From the NCBI GenBank assembly GCA_009767595.1, contig VSDK01011727.1, forward strand, positions 36,790-100,789: DNA of 64,000 nt, written 5' to 3'. Below the pieces are notes generated by a model that had not been told where the DNA came from, made no database searches, and was given only the letters and a program-made list of their open reading frames with translations. Of this stretch, positions 62,254 through 64,000 are shown piece by piece (position 1 is the stretch's first letter; each line of letters begins with the position of its first letter). The position numbers and the translations under genes are program-made. The DNA is from Symbiodinium kawagutii (taxonomy: Eukaryota > Sar > Dinophyceae > Suessiales > Symbiodiniaceae).

Positions 62254-62558
62254 GGTGGCGACAGTTTAACTGATCCTGGCTGTGAGTGTCAAACACTCAT
62301 AACAGGTCAGTGACAAAGCGCCCAACTGATAAAACAGAGCTCCGCTCCACTGATAGGTGGGTGGCTGGGGATAGCGTTGCACCGATGTCGACAGATCACA
62401 TTTATGTGGAGTCAGACATGAGGTGAGCTTGGCATGGGCCCATGGTCGTGCCATTTTGGCTCAAGACCTGACTTTTGCCCGCCCTTCAGTTCCCACCCTT
62501 CTTGGTGGCGACAGTTTAACTGATCCTGGCTGTGAGTGTCAAACACTCATAACAGGTC
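62254..62558 (+). repeat. Second and third B-A repeat units of YR element 2
   Basis: B2 (62254-62388), A3 (62389-62477), a 26-base spacer and partial B3 (62504-62558). The period is exactly 250 bases. B3 stops at AACAGGTCA, where a CAC/CAG microsatellite begins. Confidence 0.92.
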
Positions 62559-62671
62559 ACCACCACCACCACCAGCAGCAGCAGGACTATGGTCATAGAC
62601 CTTCTCCTCCTCCTCTCTATTGTCATCAACAACAAGAACGGAAAGACAGCCAATATATATATATATATATA
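62559..62671. repeat. CAC/CAG and AT microsatellites
   Basis: CACCACCACCACCACCAGCAGCAGCAG (broken as CAC then CAG units) starts at 62558, and an (AT)n run is at about 62651-62671. They lie between the YR element and the 12-bp array. Confidence 0.85.
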
Positions 62672-62761
62672 TTGTTTCAAATGATGTGGAAAGGAAATTA
62701 CTTTACTTCGAGTGATCCCCACCATGTCATATTGGTACCGCTTGTTAACTCCATTTTTGCC

Positions 62762-64000
62762 TGACATTCTTTCCGGCATACCTTCTGACATTCTTTCAGA
62801 CAAAGCTTCTAACATTCTTTCAAACAAAACTTCTAACATTCTCTCTGGCATACCTTTTGACATTCTTTCTGACATCCTTTCTGGCACATCTTCTGACATT
62901 CTTTCTGACAACTATCTACTCGGACATTCTTTCTGGCAAATCTTTTGGCATTCTCTCTGACATCTCTTCTGACATTCTTTCTAACATATCTTTTAACATT
63001 CTTTCTAACATACCTTCTGCCAATCTCTCTAACATTCTCTCTGACATATCTTCTGACATTCTTTCTGACATTCTTTCTGACATATCTTCTGACATTCTCT
63101 CTGACATTCTTTCTGGCAAATCTTCTGACATTCTCTTTGGCATATCTTCTGACATTCTTTCTGACATGTCTTCTGACATTCTTTCTGACATCTCTTCTGA
63201 CATTCTTTCTGGCATATCTTTTGACATTCTTTCTGACATCTCTTCTGACATTCTTTCTGACATTCTTTCTGACATATCTTCTGACATATCTTCTGACATT
63301 TCTTCTGACATTCTAACCTGACATTTCTTTTGACATTCTCTCTGACATTCTTTCTGGCATATCTTTTGACATTCTTTCTGACATCTCTTCTGACATTCTT
63401 TCTGACATTCTTTCTGACATATCTTCTGACATATCTTCTGACATTTCTTCTGACATTCTATCCTGACATTTCTTTTGACATTCTCTCTGACATTCTTTCT
63501 GACATCTCTTCTGACATTCTTTCTGACATCTCTTCTGACATTCTTTCTGACATCTCTTCTGACATTCTTTCTGACATCTCTTCTGACATTCTTTCTGACA
63601 TATCTTCTGACATCTCTTCTGACATTCTCTCTGACATATCTTCTGACATTCTTTCTGACATGTCTTCTGACATTCTCTCTGACATTCTATCTGAAATTCT
63701 TTCTGGCATCTCTTCTGACATTCTTTCTGACATCTCTTCTGACATTCTTTCTGACATATCTTCTGACATCTCTTCTGACATTCTCTCTGACATATCTTCT
63801 GACATTCTTTCTGACATGTCTTCTGACATATCTTCTGACATTCTCTCTGGCATTCTTTCTGGCATATCTTTTGACATTCTCTCTGACATATCTTCTGACA
63901 TTCTCTCTGGCATTCTTTCTGGCATATCTTTTGACATTCTCTCTGACATATCTTCTGACATTCTTTCTGACATGTCTTCTGACATATCTTCTGACATTCT
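62762..64000. repeat. 12-bp tandem array running off the window
   Basis: About 100 units of GACATTCTTTCT-type 12-mers (variants GACATATCTTCT, GACATCTCTTCT and GGCATATCTTTT). Both strands stay open for long stretches: on the minus strand each unit reads Met-Ser-Glu-Arg/Asp/Glu (MSERMSEDMSERMSEE), on the plus strand it reads ILSDISSD. Frames break at about 62905, 63315 and 63460. Higher-order repeats are present (63205-63320 resembles 63350-63465; 63838-63897 resembles 63898-63957). Whether it is translated cannot be judged here. Confidence 0.9.

Larger units (their letters stand above)
55291..62558 (+). mobile_element. Tyrosine-recombinase retroelement 2, split direct repeats with an extra repeat unit
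   Basis: The plan is the same as YR element 1. Repeat A1 is at 55291-55379. After the ORFs come B1 (62004-62138), A2 (62139-62227), a 26-base spacer, B2 (62254-62388), A3 (62389-62477), a spacer and a partial B3 (62504-62558). A1, A2 and A3 look identical (89 bases). The 250-base B-A unit is therefore present a little over twice. ORFs: small membrane peptide, Gag-like, methyltransferase-like module, reverse transcriptase with RNase H, tyrosine recombinase. The in-frame stop at 58218-58220, a frame change at 59141-59144 and several in the recombinase suggest a recently inserted but inactive copy. Confidence 0.9.

Noticed and set aside
62762-64000. Possible CRISPR-like array
   Set aside because: Units are contiguous 12-mers with no spacers, in a eukaryotic context.

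Overview
The window looks like dinoflagellate nuclear DNA, probably from the Symbiodiniaceae or a relative. The best evidence is the core of the dinoflagellate spliced leader (GCCATTTTGGCTCAAG), found inside the terminal repeats of two retroelements. Supporting signs are genes split into short exons, a PPR gene, abundant retroelements and large recent duplications. There is no bacterial operon, CRISPR array, or convincing tRNA or rRNA gene. A 38-base run of N at 22699-22736 is an assembly gap.

Layout. 1-2230: exons of an unidentified minus-strand gene, with introns full of an 18-base motif (AATATCTTCTATTTGATT and variants). 3354-10727: a complete but broken Ty1/copia LTR retrotransposon on the minus strand, with TG..CA LTRs, a near-perfect 5-bp target duplication, primer site and polypurine tract. 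10728-14691: mostly non-coding, with a possible small secreted protein at 13693-13956. 14692-22228: a tyrosine-recombinase (YR) retroelement with split direct repeats (A1, ORFs, B1, A2, B2). 22229-26040: non-coding, including the gap and degenerate repeats. 26097-27011: a sulfotransferase-like gene. 27260-35796 and 37938-46674: two copies of an 8.5-8.7 kb segmental duplication separated by a very AT-rich satellite; copy 2 also carries a tandem duplication, a patch of LINE reverse transcriptase and a fragment of the sulfotransferase gene. 46675-55290: mostly non-coding, with a PPR gene in pieces (about 50.95-52.35 kb) and two copies of a small inverted-repeat element. 55291-62558: a second, diverged YR retroelement with the same split-repeat plan. 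62762-64000: a 12-bp tandem array that runs off the window.

The most interesting theme joins the three retroelements. The copia element and both YR elements carry the same cytosine-methyltransferase-like module (PC..FS, then a Glu-Asn-Pro type motif, then a Cys/Lys-Pro motif) upstream of the integrase or reverse transcriptase. Both YR elements also have a spliced-leader-like sequence just upstream of ORF1 inside the A repeat, a small membrane-spanning peptide, and a C-terminal CGW.F/C.KC tail on the recombinase. Each of the three has frame breaks, so these copies are probably inactive. Together they define a module set that may mark a dinoflagellate-specific lineage of retroelements.

Many exon limits are approximate because dinoflagellate splice sites are relaxed (GT, GC or GA donors). 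All family assignments come from reading motifs, without database searches.
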